From assembly GCA_050084985.1 (NCBI GenBank), contig JBITNC010000001.1, positions 71,920,001 to 71,984,000 on the forward strand: a stretch of 64,000 nucleotides of DNA, given 5' to 3'. Each line of letters begins with the position of its first letter. Within the stretch, counting starts at the first letter, position 1. The notes beneath the pieces were generated by a model, which worked only from the letters and a program-made list of their open reading frames with translations, was not told the DNA's origin and ran no database searches. Shown here piece after piece: positions 38,185 to 51,632 of this stretch. Position numbers and translations under genes: made by a program. Source of the DNA: Nageia nagi. Taxonomy: Eukaryota; Pinophyta.

Positions 38185-41100
38185 TTTGGAGGAATATAAT
38201 CTTCTAGTAGCTCTCAGAGGTCTTTGCTTGCTAAATAAAAAAATTGGTCAACTGTTGCTCCTAGTGACTTGTCTTAGTCCTAAAGAAGATCTGGTTACAG
38301 TTTCAAATGCTACCATCATATCTTGTGGGAGGAATGCTTGCATCCTTTTATTGAGTACACTCAATTCTTTATAATTAGGTTGTGAGAGGATGAGGAATCC
38401 CTTGATCTTCTCAATATCTAACTTGAATCCTTCTAAGATACTATTTAAATTTCTACAATGTAAAAATTTTATAATGGCTTTATGAGCTAATTCATTTATT
38501 TACTGTAAATTTGAGATTTATTTCTTAGAGAAAGATTGCTTTAAAAATTGAATGGTATTCGCTACCTAATTGGTAGCACTACCCTACATTCTCCTCTTCC
38601 CATATTTTGGAAGCTTTTATTTCAACTAAAGAATTAAAGAATTTATTGACAAGTCCTAGTTCTATTATGAGCTAGTGTTTATTTAGATCCATATTGAATA
38701 CCAAGCTGATCTTATTTGGATTCTTTTTGATGAGACTACTTAGGCCTTGGGGAGATCATTACTACTCTTTTTTAGTTAGAATCCTCAATCAAACCCATAT
38801 CCTCTCTAATACTTTCCTAGATATGTCCAAAGTTTGATTATGGAGAGTACATTGAGAATGAAATTCTTTAATGGCCTAGATTACTTGTCCCTTGAGTAGG
38901 TGCAAGTGAGATAATGTTATCATTTTATCACCAACTTACTCTAATCAAGGATTTTTTAAAATTTTTCATTTAGTATAGTAGTTTGCATTATCTTCTAATA
39001 GAATTTTATTCACTGCATTAATATTTTGCATTTTGACCTTCATTTGCTTAACTTTTTGAGCATCTACCATTGCAACCTTAGCTTTAAGTTCTTCTATTAT
39101 TTGGTTCATAGTGTCTAGCTGATATTTTGATGTTGCCATGCTCTTACCAAATTCAATTTTTTATTTCTTCAAATTTATAATTAATTATTTATTCTTTTCT
39201 ACAACCCAACTATTATTTTATCCTTGAGTAAGCATTCTTTCTTATATTATCAACTTTTTATTCAAATTTTCAATTTTAGTTTCTATTGATTGAAGACTCT
39301 TTTTAGCTACCATTGAAGTGTTGACTAGGAATTTGGACTGATCAATGGTTGGTACACTTTGATACTCACATTTATTATAGTAATGGGAGTCAACTCTAGA
39401 TGTCCTTCTTAGAAAGGCATATGAGCAATTTTAATATCTCCTATCTTTTCACTTTTCTTAAAATTCTTGACTATTGCTCAAGCACATCAGGAGATTTATT
39501 TACAAAAGTTATCCAATCAATGGGCTCTATAATTTGTGTAGAAAAAAATGGATTTTATTTCCTCTTACAAGGTAATTGGAGTAAAAGAATGAGTAGAAAT
39601 AATTTCACCTATAATAGTGTCTCTACTTACTGAATTGGTTGAGGTGGTTAGGTGGGTGAGGAGGAGTTAATTCTGGCCTTTGGTTCAAGCTTGACCTCTT
39701 CCATTAGCTCACCTATTTCTTAGGGTCATCCATTAGGCCAAGTCTTTTTTATTAAACTCATCTTCATCATCTCCTAGCCTCCTTTAGGTGCCATCATTAT
39801 TTTTCTCTAGCCTAGTTACACTTTCTCACTTGGCTAAATCTAACTTTATTCTTCTACCAAGGTTTCCCCTTACGATTATTCTTGGGTTTTTTTGTAATAC
39901 CAGCTTCAATATCTTGTGGCCGGTTAGATTCTTTAGATCAAGAATTTTTTCTTATTGATAACTACCCTTGGAATTTATTCTATTACCTCTAAAGGTGAAG
40001 GGATAGTCACTTGTGATTATGACCTTGTTACGGTTGATCGAGGTTTTTGATAGGCCTTTGTCCCTTCTCTAGTTTTTGCTTCTTCTAGCAAGAGTTTGAA
40101 TCTTTCTTTTCTTCTTAGGAAAAGGTTCTTGGAAGAAATGGTGGTTCTAAGGGGTCCTATTTTTCTTTCTTTGAAGCTTGAATAATGATAGCTATTTTCC
40201 CTCTTTGCACTATCTTCTCCTTTACAATGAGTTTCCCATGAAAATGAGGAGGGAGTGGTTGTCCCAACTTGGCAATGGATCCTTAAAATACTTTACCTTC
40301 CAATATTTTTCATATTTAAAATTTTCAAATAATTCACCTTCAATGTGGTGAATTTTGGTGGTGTATTCAAATCTAAATTTTGTGAAATAATGAACTTTAT
40401 TGGGACCCACCAAAGCTATTAGTGAGACTTTTAGGTAGGATAAAATCTTGCCTCTTATTATTCAGTTTCTATAATTTCTTATTCCCTCTAGATCCATACA
40501 AGCTTTATTTAAAAGTACAAATTCTTAATCAAGGTATAATTTTGCATCCTACTTTGTTTTATTTACAAAATACTTAATATGGGGCCTATTGTCATGTATG
40601 AATGTTGGACATTTCTTACTAGTCCTTATTAACTAGGTTATCTCCCTTAATGAATCATACATCCATGCATTTCCACCTTATTTAATTTGAAATTTTGTAC
40701 AATTAATTGATTAATGTTTCTATACATCCTATCTCTAATAGAGAAAATTTTTGTAGATGCGATATATTTACAATAGATTTGAAATTTCCCTCAACCTTGT
40801 ATTTAGTTTCTATTGCATAGATTTACCTATCCATCTCTATTGAATAAATTGGGAGGTAACATACTTATGCAAAAATAATGGTTTATCAAAATATCCATAC
40901 CTTATTATCATAGTGTGGTACTTTCAAGAAGTACTAATCATTGATTTTATTCCTACCTTATAACTCTCTTACTATGCTCTTACGCAACCTACTGGGGAAT
41001 TTCCTAGTCAAAATTTTTACTATGATGGCATAAAATTTATCCATAAACTCATAAAAGCACCCATGAAACTTACTCAAAATTGGTACAATCAAATCAATTG

Positions 41101-41988
41101 GCATTAAGGAATTACTAGAGCTGGTTGGCTCAATTGGGAGCCTTGCCCTCTCTAACTTTCCAAATTTTGATGGACAAAAAACCACCAAAGATAGGAAGAA
41201 TGCTTGAAATATGACTTATCTATCTTGAAAAAACATCTTTTAATTTCTTCAATTATGAAGTTTGAAAAATCATAGAGATATCGAGCTTCTAAAATATTAT
41301 ATTCCATGTGTACCATGGCCTCATCTACTTCTATCTAGGTCTTCTTCCCTAGAATGATGCAAGTGCCTGTAGCACTTCTCTATCTTTTTTTCTTTCAAAA
41401 AGGGCTATTTGATAGCTTGACAAGAGTTTTGATTCCTTATTTCTTGGTATCTTTCATTAATTTAGTTTAGAAATCTCATATTTATTAATATAAAAAATCA
41501 AATTTCTCTCTTTTTAAATCAATTTACTTTTTTACATCAAATGTCCAATCTTTGGAACTGCAAATGCTTGGATAATGGGATCTAGAGAGTAGTCCAACAT
41601 CACTTCAAATATAGGTTCTAATACCTATTCCTCTTCAATGCCTTGTACATGCCAATTTGATACCCCTTTTAATGATGCCTATGCACTAGGGATTATAAGA
41701 GCTTAGGGCATGTGAAAGACTCATAAGGCACATAATATGCCAAATGTTGGTTAATCATAATATCTCTCCTAGAATGAGCAAGAGTATTTTCTTTTTCAAT
41801 GATTCAAGAGTCTTCAATCTTAAAAGCACATAGCTAGAGTTAGCTCTCCATATATCCATATGACTAATCACTCCCATTTTGATCCAGTTCACTCTGGGTG
41901 CATTCTCAAGATATTCTTCTTGTAATGAAAGTAAGTCAGTGTCAAGTTGGACTATTTTGGCTGAAAAGGATGATTGAGAAGTCACCAT
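38185..41988 (-). pseudogene. Extra sense ORF downstream of gypsy pol, unit B
   Basis: Counterpart of 29975-33723. The ATG is at 41988 (MVTSQSSFSAKIVQLDTDLL). Open stretches at 41988-41755, 41188-40958 (ARLPIEPTSSSNSLMPIDL, then FYEFMDKFYAIIVKILTRKF) and 40413-40222 (RFEYTTKIHHIEGELFENF) match unit A at protein level. The blocks lie in different frames, so frameshifts separate them. It follows pol (ending near 42560) by about 570 bases. Function unknown; no transmembrane run or known catalytic motif was recognised. Confidence 0.6.
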
Positions 41989-42559
41989 GATAATTTTCCT
42001 TTTCTTGAACCTCTAGTAATCATTAAAATTTAGTTTGGAATAATAGGTCTTGTAACTTTCTTTTTTCTTTAAAATAACTAGCTCTAAAATTTCTTTGCTC
42101 TAAATGCTCTAAAACTTGAGTGCTCAAATATGCTAAGTTTCAAACTAAGAGTATGAGAGGAGTTTTATTTGTCCAAGATTGACAATATTTCCATTAATGA
42201 TAATTACTTCTTAAGAATCTTGAGACTGATGTATGTACAAACTTAGTTGGCATAAATTAGATTAGTAATTTCAAAGCATACCAGATTTAATTTATTATAC
42301 TTGTATGTTAATTCATGAGGTTCAAGGAAATCTTTCCTTAAAAGCCATTTAATTTAGTTATAGTTAGATAACATATCACATTAACTCTTGCCTAAGCTGA
42401 ATTAAAGTTGACAACTAGATAGTACATCAACATTAATTCCTAATAAATTTGATCATTAAAGACTATTAAATCTTTTTGAAAACTATGCGAATAAATTTTA
42501 GAAATAATTTATTTATAGTATTTGAACTATACAATGCCTTGAGGGAATCTAATTTCACC

Positions 42560-43942
42560 TGTAATTTTAAATAAATCCTGTTGATGGGAACAAGTAATTT
42601 TTGAGATCCGATAACATCTTGTAACTTGAATGCATTATTCTAGATAGCCTGAGTAATGACATAAGCCCACTCCAAAGAAAGTCAAATTTTTGGTGTCTCT
42701 TGGGTTTTGTTCTTTCCTCATCTCATTTAAGAACAACATCACCTAGTTCAAACTTCACTTCAAAAAGATTTTTCTTATCAAACCATCTCTTAATAATGCT
42801 CTAGTGATGTTGGAATGACTCATATGCTTGTATTGTGATCTTCTCTAATTTTAGGAGTTAATTATATCTAGATTTAATGGATCAAAGTCATGGTCTTTCA
42901 TTTCTTATAGGATTCCCAAAGTTGGTAACTCATGTGTATTGGCAATACTGGGCTTTTACCATATACTAATGCATACAAGGTTGTCTTTATTGCTAATTTT
43001 ATACTAATTCTATCATTTGTAATGCATAGTCCAATTTGTATGCCACTGTTTGGGATTCCCTTCAATTGTTCTCTTGATAATTTGGGTCAAGTTTTTATTA
43101 GTTGATTCAGCTAACCTTTACCTTATGGGTAATAGTTTGAAGAGAATAACTAGTAGATTTGTATTGAGCTACAAAGCTTGATAGATTATCTCTAGTAAAT
43201 ACCAGACCATTATCTGACACTATAGTTATGTGATTTCTAAAGTAGGTGATTATCATTTTAATCATTCGTTATCACCATTTTTTATCTACATGTTTACATG
43301 GCATAGCCTCTGACCATCTAGCGAAGTAGTCTATAGCGATTAAAATAAATTTGTGCCTTATTAAGGAATTGGGGTTTATGACACCAATAAATTCCATACC
43401 CATTATTGAAAAGGCTCTTCCACTAGTACCAATCTAAGAGTCATGGTAGCTTGTCTTCTTTTTTTCATAAATCTATTACATTTGTCACATTCTCATGCAA
43501 TCTTAAATGAATCCTAAAATATAGTGGGCCAGTATATCCAGCTTGTAACACCTTTGCTACTATAGTTGGTCCATGTAGTGCCTGCCAAAGAATCCATAAT
43601 GTAATTCATATAGTATCCTTTGGGATTCATATTTATTCATGTATTGACAAGGGTTTCATCAAAAATATGCAAACCTGAAAACCTTTTTTTTGAAATCTAT
43701 TCAAAGCTTCAAGGCACTTATCTATTTGAAAATAAATAATAATTTGTTTAATTTCAATCACTCTCTATTGATTGTTTTTTCATCTTCCAAAAAGTAATCA
43801 TATATGAAGCTTAAACCATATTCTAACATAGATCCCTACCTCTGATCAGCTTGGTTGGCTTGATTTCTATATCATATTCTATTATCTTAGTAATCCAACA
43901 GCTCTTCCTTCATCTAGATCACCTTGTATAATGTAATTTCTT
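42560..43942 (-). pseudogene. Ty3/gypsy integrase and pol end, unit B
   Basis: Reads from the gap edge downward. Integrase core: GVINPNS at about 43380, DYFARWSEAMPCKH near 43330-43285, and SDNGLVF near 43220-43195. These are the first two acidic residues of the DDE triad. The end of pol near 42740-42560 matches unit A at 34516-34331. RNase H and RT would lie in or beyond the gap. Confidence 0.8.
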
Positions 43943-44042
43943 NNNNNNNNNNNNNNNNNNNNNNNNNNNNNNNNNNNNNNNNNNNNNNNNNNNNNNNNNN
44001 NNNNNNNNNNNNNNNNNNNNNNNNNNNNNNNNNNNNNNNNNN
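43943..44042. other. Assembly gap (100 N)
   Basis: Exactly 100 N, the conventional placeholder for a gap of unknown size. It cuts unit B's pol and the 5' LTR of the next element. Confidence 0.99.
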
Positions 44043-44629
44043 TCATTTTACATACAACTTGATTATTATTAATTTACTCTTATTTATTTTCTAATGGTAA
44101 AAGACCTTAATAGAGAGCTAAGTGAATTCCTTAGGTGGATCACCTAAGAGGGTTACTAAGTGGAGTGAACTTGGTAGTCTATGATAATTGGTGGAGCATC
44201 ATTTCCCATCTAGTGGATCTAAGGTGGAGTCTCTACATCATGAGTGATTATATAGATTTGAGGAGGGATCCTTTAGTGGGTAGGAGTTAGATTGTGATGA
44301 GGTACTACTATAGCTAGGTTCACAGTATAGTTAAGCTCCTAGGAGGCTAACATTGGGCCCTTTGGGTATATTTTGTATTGTACATAATTAATTATCATAA
44401 TAAAATTTGTGGGCTCATTTGGATATCAAAGTTGTATTTGTGTTGCCTATTTTATGCATGCATTGAGCATTATTTTGTTATGTTGTGTTTATGACCCATT
44501 ATTGGCATTGTGGGGTGTGTACATGCTTATGGAAGCCCAACAGTTTGAGTTGTCAATTATGTATGCCCTATTTTATTGGTTTCAAAGTAATTATTCACAT
44601 TTGTTGAGGATCTCATTTGAGATATTACA
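44043..44629 (+). repeat. Truncated 5' LTR of chromovirus-like element
   Basis: Matches about 48380-49000 of the 3' LTR, ending GATATTACA. Its first half is lost at the gap. The ORF 44409-44738 spans the LTR end and is not a gene. Confidence 0.88.
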
Positions 44630-44631
44630 AG

Positions 44632-44643
44632 TGGTATCACAAC
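44632..44643 (+). other. Primer binding site of chromovirus-like element
   Basis: TGGTATCACAAC, two bases after the LTR; 10 of 12 match the initiator-tRNA-Met complement. Confidence 0.75.
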
Positions 44644-47600
44644 AAAAGATCTTACCACCTAAAGTTATGGAGGTAAAATTTGTAGTAAGGGTAAAGAAGT
44701 CTAAATTTAGCCAAGAGATTTTCTATCGATTATTATAGAAATTTGAAGAGCATAAGATCCCTATAGAGGAGAGGGAGAAGTTGTGGTTCCTAAAGGAACA
44801 ACATGAAAAGAATAAATGCAAGAAAAAGGGATGGATATGGGAGCCCAAATCTGTTCCACCACACAAGACACCATGGAGGATTGAAATCTTACTTTGGATC
44901 TACCATGGGATGATAAAAGAGTTCCAAATAGATGTCACTTTTTAGTTATATCAAGATCTTTTGGGATAAAAAGTAGTGACCTAGAAGGAATCCATGGATT
45001 TGATGTTGGAGAGCAAGGCAAGGTGAAAATCTCCACATCCATTATAGAGATAGTAGATGAGGCCTGAGAAAGCTTCAAGTAGAATAAGGACAAGGAAAGT
45101 AATTTGATGCTCAAATTTGGTGCATCCAATTATAGATTAGAGGTTTTTCCACAACTAGTTTAATTCAAAAATATGGAAGTAATATTATGAAAATGAGAGG
45201 TGGAATGGGGTTGCATCCTCCCCATTGCCAATGGTGGTATAACATACAAGATTGAGAAGATACTTAAAGAGTTGCTATACATGGTTTCATCTATGCTAAT
45301 TCTAGCCCATTGATTCTTTTCTTGTGTTGGTAAAAAAATAAATTCTAATCAATATGAATGTGTATCGATTATAGAATTCTTAGTAAAAATATAATAAAGA
45401 ATTGATATCCAATTCCAAATGTGGATAATCTCATTGATGAACTCCATTTGGAAAAATATTTTTCAAATATTGACTTGAGATTCAAGTATCATTAGATCTA
45501 TATGAAGGAGGAAGATATCCATAAGAAAACCTTTAGGTGTCACTATGACCATTTTGAAATTTTAGCGATGCATTTAAAGCTAACCAATGCACCTACAACA
45601 TTCCAATTGACCATGAATCAAGTATTTAGGGAGTGATTACAAAGGTTTATGCTAGTCTTCTTTGATGAAATTATTATGTATAGCTAGATGTGGGAAGAAC
45701 ATCTCTAAAACTTGGAGTAGGTATTGAAGATATTATAGGAGTAGCAAGTTTATGCCAAGATGTCCAAATATGAGTTTGGAATGATAGAGATCTTGTATTT
45801 AAGGCATGTCATCAGCCAAGAGGGAGTGAGGATTGATGGAACAAAAGATAGATGCTATTCAAGATTGGTTAGTTCTCACTACCATCATACAACTAAGAGG
45901 GTTTTTGGGGCTATGCAATTACTATAAGAGGTTCATTCAAAGGTTTTCTCATCTAGATGCACCCCTTACATAGCTCATGAAAAGGGATACATTCATATGT
46001 AGCCCAATTATGTAAGAGACCTTTGAGAAACTCAAGAAGGTCATGTGGACATGTCCATGTCTAGATATACCAAACTTCTCAATGCCTTTCAAGGTTGAGT
46101 GTGATGCATCCAAATTAGGGATTGGGGCCATTCTAATTTAGAAAGGATAGCTAATTGCATTTGAAAGTTGTAAGCCTTATCTAGATGAATAGAATATTAG
46201 TGTGTATGAAAAGGAAATGCTAGCTATCATGTATGTACTAGACAATTTCAAGAAATACTTGGTTTATGGGTCATTAATCATGCAAAGTGATCACATTAGT
46301 CTTAAATATTTTTTGAACTAGAAATACTTGAGTGAAAACCAATAATAGTGGGTAAGCAAGCTATAGTCCTTCAATTTTGAGATCTACTACATAAAAAGGA
46401 AAAAGAATATGCTAGCAGATGTATTTTCTAAAAACCCTTCTTTTCATTCACTTTTCACCATCATGATAGATTGGAAGAAGAAGGTAATAGAAGAGTATGT
46501 AAAGGATATTTTCATTGCTAGGATTTTGGGAGGAATAGTGAAGAATAAGAGATATAAAGTCAAGGATGGACTAATTTTGAAGAATAATCAAATTCTCTTG
46601 GTACCAAATTTAGCATTTCAAGAGAAGATCCTTCAAATTATACATAATTCCCCTCTTGCTATACACCTCTAAGTTACTAAAACATATTGGGTCATATGTG
46701 AGAGATTCGCATGGAAGGGGCTAAAAAATGATGTCTACAAGCATGTCTTAGAATGTATGTAATTCTAGGAGAACAAGGAGGGATGTACCAAGATGCAAGG
46801 ATTGCTCTAGCTATTGTCTATTCCATAATAGAAATGGGAGGATATATCTATTTATTTCATCATGGGCCTTCCAAAAGTGCAAGGCAAGGATAACATCTTT
46901 GTGGTGGTGGATCAACTCACAAAATTTGCCCATTTCTTTGCCATGTCAATCATATACACTGCAACACAAGTGGATGATCTATCATTTTGAGATATTTTCA
47001 TATTACATAGGCTTCCTAGGAGGATTTTCAATAATTGATACAATAAATTCATGAGCATTTTCTAGCAGGAGTTATTTTGATTGAGTGGGACTAGTCTCAC
47101 CCCCAACACTAGCTATCATCCCAAAATATACAAAAAGATTAAGATAGTAAATAAATGGATATAAACATACTTGAGGCATTATTGGAATGTATTGTTTTAG
47201 AGCATTATATGGTTATGATCCTCCTAACTTCATAAATCTAATTTTTTATGATAGTAGGGCACCAAAAGCTAAATATTTCTTTATAGGAATACTAAGACAT
47301 CATAAAATATTTAAGGGAGAACCTCAAAATGGATCAAAATAAGCAAAATAAATACAATTACTAGAACTAATCTAAATGGGTGTTTGAGATTTGGGGTATG
47401 GTGTACTTGCATTTGTAGCCTTATAGGAAATCTTCCCTCAAAAAGTGGAAAATAGAGAAACTACAACCCCAATATTTTGGGCTGTACAAGATCCTACATA
47501 GGGTAAGAGAGACCACATATGAGTTGGAGTTACCACCAGAGAGCAAGGTCCACAACACATTCCATGTTTCACTATTGAAGCAGGCCAATGGGCAATAGTA

Positions 47601-47811
47601 TGTTTCATCCCCTACAGTACCATTATTGGATGATGAAGGGCATTTGATTCTAATTCTTGAGAAGATTCTAGACACATGTACCAAATGGTTAAGATCAAGA
47701 TAGCTACAAGAGTATTTGGTGAAATGGTAGGATTTCCCTAAGGAGGATTCAACATGGAAAGGAGCTAAGATTCTCTCCCATCCTACTTTGGGGTTACTTA
47801 AGGGAAAGCAA
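44644..47811 (+). pseudogene. Ty3/gypsy pol remnant with chromodomain
   Basis: Only about 650 bases precede RT, with no clear gag core or protease, so gag-protease is largely deleted. RT spans about 45350-45890: CIDYRIL, YPIPNVDNLIDELH and LTNAPTTFQLTM are readable, and the catalytic box reads FFDEI. RNase H lies at about 46085-46440 (VECDASKLGIGAIL, YEKEMLAIMYVL). The integrase zinc finger region starts near 46409, and the core holds KDNIFVVVDQLTKFAHFFAM (46890-46949). The C-terminus includes YELELPPESKVHNTFHVSLL (47519-47578). A chromodomain at 47710-47811 reads EYLVKW, DFPKEDSTWKGA, LSHPTLGLLKGKQY. A C-terminal chromodomain is characteristic of chromoviruses and guides integration into chromatin. 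Many stops; inactive. Confidence 0.88.
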
Positions 47812-47814
47812 TAT

Positions 47815-47827
47815 TAGGAGGGAGGCT
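47815..47827 (+). other. Polypurine tract of chromovirus-like element
   Basis: AGGAGGGAGGCT directly before the TGTAACATCCC start of the 3' LTR. Confidence 0.75.
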
Positions 47828-47828
47828 T

Positions 47829-49000
47829 TGTAACATCCCTTCTTGTACCATATAAAATAATTTAATAACCAATAGGAAATATTTTAATAATATCCCTTTG
47901 GTATTTATTTTATAGTTATTTTTTATTAACTTGGGATAGGAATTAATTTGTCCATTGACCCCATTGTTATCCCCTAGCAAGATGTATCCATCCCAAGTGT
48001 AGATTATGAAATAATAATGTACTTTAAGTATTGGAATTAATTTTGGGAATCCTAAGGTCTCATATTTATTAATTATCTAGGATAATGAATTGTATGCTTG
48101 CACTAGCTATGGGGAGCTTCCTAGACCCCACATTGGTAAACCTAGACTCCTAGGCCCCCACACATGACTCCTAGAACCACATGGGCATGTGTGGTACCCT
48201 TATACCCTACATTAGCATTAATGGTACCCAAGAATCCCACATTGGTATGCATGATATCTAGGCACTCACATTGGGCATCTTGATCCCTTTAGAGGCTAAT
48301 TTTAGGGCCTTAGAGCATAATGATGATTTTGGGGTCAAATCAAGTCCACATGAGAGTATAAAGAGACATGGAGGTTCATTTTCTAGATAGCTTGATTATT
48401 ATTACTTTACTCTTACATATTTTGTGATGGAAAAATATCTTAGCAAAGTGCTAAGTGAATTCATTAGGTCAAGCACCTAAGAGGGTTACCAAGTGGAGGG
48501 ATCTTGGTAGTTTACAATAATTAGTGGAGCACCATTACCCATATGGTGGATCTAAGGTGGATTCTCTACCACATGAGTGGTTATGTAAAATTGAGGAGGG
48601 CCTCTTTTGTGGGGAGGAGTCAAATTATGAGGAGGCAATATTGTCCCTTGGTTCATGTGGTATTATCAAGAGAGTCAATCGATATGATTTAACTCCTAGG
48701 AGGCTAAGGTCAGTCCCTTTGGGCATATTTTGTATTGTACATCATTTATTATCATAATATAAGTCATGGGCTCATTTGGATCTCAACATTATGTATGTGT
48801 TGCCTATTTTATGTATGCATTGAGCATTGTTGTGTTGTGTTATGTTTGTGATCCATCATTGGTATTATGGTGTGTTTACATGCTTTTGGAAGTCCAACGG
48901 CAGCAATATAGGGTTTGAGTTGTTAATTATGGATGCCCTAGTTGATTGGTTTTGAAACTAATTATTCATATTTGTTGAAGATCTCATTTGGGATATTACA
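47829..49000 (+). repeat. 3' LTR of chromovirus-like element
   Basis: 1172 bp, from TGTAACATCCC to GGGATATTACA. Its last 600 bases match 44043-44629. A target duplication cannot be checked because the left flank is in the gap. Confidence 0.9.
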
Positions 49001-51632
49001 TACTTTTGAAAAATCCTTAATGAATTTTTCATAGTATCTAGCAAGCCCCATGAAACTACAAACTTTAATCATGTTTGTTGGAGCTAGCCACTCCATAACA
49101 ACTTTAATCTTTTTGGGATATATAGCTAGGCCCTATATTGATATAATATGCCTAATATATTGAATTTTGTGGGTATAAAATTTGCATTTTGACATCTTAC
49201 CATTTAGCTAATTTTTCCTTAGAACTTGCAAAACTAAATTTAGGTGTCTATCATGTTCATCTTTGTTTTTTGAAAACATCAATATATCATATAGAAAAAC
49301 TAATACAAACTTATCAAGATAATCATGAAAGATGTTATTCATCAATTTCATGAAAGTTGTTGGAGTATTTGTTAAGACAAAAGGTAAGATAGTAAATTTA
49401 AAGTGCCCATACCTATTTTGAATGCTGTTTTAAAGGTATTTTGCTACTTAATCTATAGCTAATGATATCTAGATTTAATGTCAATCTTTGAAAATACACA
49501 TGCATCTTTCAATTGATCAAAAACATCATCATTTATGGGAAGAGGATAACAATTTTTTATTGTTAATTTTCTCAACATGCGATAATCAATACACAACCTC
49601 ATTGTACCATCTTTATTCTTGGAAAATAGGAATGGTGCACCCCATGGGGACACACTAGGTTTAATCAAACTATTTTCTAGCAACTCTTGTAACTATAGTT
49701 TTAATTCTTGCATCTCTAAAGTAGTAATATGATAAGGGACTTTGGAGGTAGATCCTACTCTAAGAATCAAGTGTATTGAGAAATCAAATTCTCTTACCAA
49801 TGACATACCAAATAATTGTTTTGGAAAGACATCCCTAAAATTGTTCAATATAGGAGACTGCTAAAAAAGGTTTGGGTTTTCAATTTGCTCATAAGGTTGC
49901 ATATACACAACAAAAATCTAACATTTTTTCTTTACTACCCTTATAAACTATAGGGCTAAAAGAGGGTGAATGCTAAATTTTTTCTTAATGCTAGATAGAA
50001 TTACCTCTTTCCCTTTTTCATCTAAAACTTTTACTATTTTATTATAAAAAATAACTCTAGAATTAGTTTGAGTTAACCAATCCATCCCTAATATGACTTC
50101 ATAAGAAGGTAAAGGTACTACATGCAAAGGTAATTTAGATTCAAAACTTGGTAAGGATACTTTTACAATAGGTAAATAATGCTTAACCTTGTAGATTTGA
50201 CTAGAGGAAAAATCTACATTCCAAGGCTCAAACATGTTTTTAGGTTTATTAGATAGTCTATCTAGTAAAAATGAAGATACAAAAATTTTGAAAGCACCAT
50301 AGTCAATTAACATAGAGACTTGATGGTTATAAATGTTATCTTCAAGAATGATGCTTGTAGCTTGATTTTCCATGGCCTACTTATTGGTAGTAGCATATAT
50401 ATCATGGTTCTCCTTGGGATTTGGTTTGTCTCCTTTTTTATCTTCTTGTTGGGACATTGAGCAAGGAAATGCCTCCCTCCATAGTGGTAACACCCTACTT
50501 TTGGAAAAAGTAGATTTATTTTGGTTTCTATACTTTAACTAAAAGTTATGATCATTTGCACTATACATGCTTATTTTTTATCTCTATTATGATCTTCATC
50601 ATGTTGATGTTTCTTCTTGGTTCTATTTTGATGATTGCCTAAGTTTTACCCTCTTTTATCCTATTTCTTTTCATTAATAGGTGGGGTTTCCTTTTGATTT
50701 TCAAACTAGCAGAGCTATTTGAGACTCTTTTTATTGTCATTATTATTTTATTTAGCCTTATTAGCTCTAACTAATTATATGCCATCCTTATTAGAGCTAT
50801 TTGAGACTCTCTTTTTGTAATATTAAAGGCTTTTTGAATTGAATCAAGCTCATGAAGGTTAATAGTAGTTCCAATTCTAGTTTCACATCCTAGAATGAAT
50901 CTTTGTATTTTTAGTTTTTTATCCCTCTCAAAAGTTGGCATGTATTTAAGAAGTTTAATGAATTGCTAATAGTATGCTTCAATAAGAAGGTTTTTCTATT
51001 CTAGCTTGATAAACTCATTTTGTCTTTCTACATAATACTGGTTTGTTAATTACATCTCCTTGAAGAGTCTGATAAGCTCATTGTAATTTAAATCAATAAT
51101 TTGTTTATTTGAATTCACCAAATAGGTATGCCACCATTTTAATGTAGATTCTATTAGGTACAAAGCTACCATAGTGGTCCTAGTATTTGGTCCATATCTT
51201 TTTATTACAAAGTGATACTCTAACTCTATTATCCATCCTTCAATATCATTGATATTTTTGCTACTAAACTTAGAGGGAAGAAAGTGTCTCATGTCCTTAG
51301 TGAGTTCAATAGTAACTTGAAATCTTAGCTGTAATAAAGGATCATAATGAACATCCTTGCTTTCCATTCTAGGTTGGATGTTCTAAAGTTAGGCAATCAA
51401 TTGTTTATTTTTCATGAAGTTATTTTCTCATATGTTCCACCACTACATCAATAGCATCCATATCATTATCAACATTCCCTTGTTGTATGACTTGATTAGG
51501 TTGATCTATGCTAAAGCTATGAATATACCAAGTAGTATCCATATTTGAGATAATTTGCTTTGGAATATTCATTTTACCCTTGCCTCTACCATGACCCCTA
51601 AACCCTCCTTTGCCTCTATGAGTCTCAACCAT
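49001..51632 (-). pseudogene. Ty3/gypsy gag-protease-RT remnant
   Basis: Minus-strand 5' half of a gypsy polyprotein. The start is near 51632, followed by a Gly/Arg-rich N-terminus. The gag core lies at 51367-51050 (DIEGWIIELEYHFVIKRYGP, TLKWWHTYL). The zinc-knuckle region near 50500 is eroded. The protease lies at 50373-49948: the D-S/T-G triad reads DYG in MLIDYGAFKIFVSS, and VILGMDWL is intact. RT spans 49683-49010 ([33 protein letters not shown]). The catalytic YxDD box reads LYDIL, losing the first Asp. RT stops at 49001, exactly where the chromovirus LTR ends, so that element inserted here; the remainder would be beyond the gap. Confidence 0.87.
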
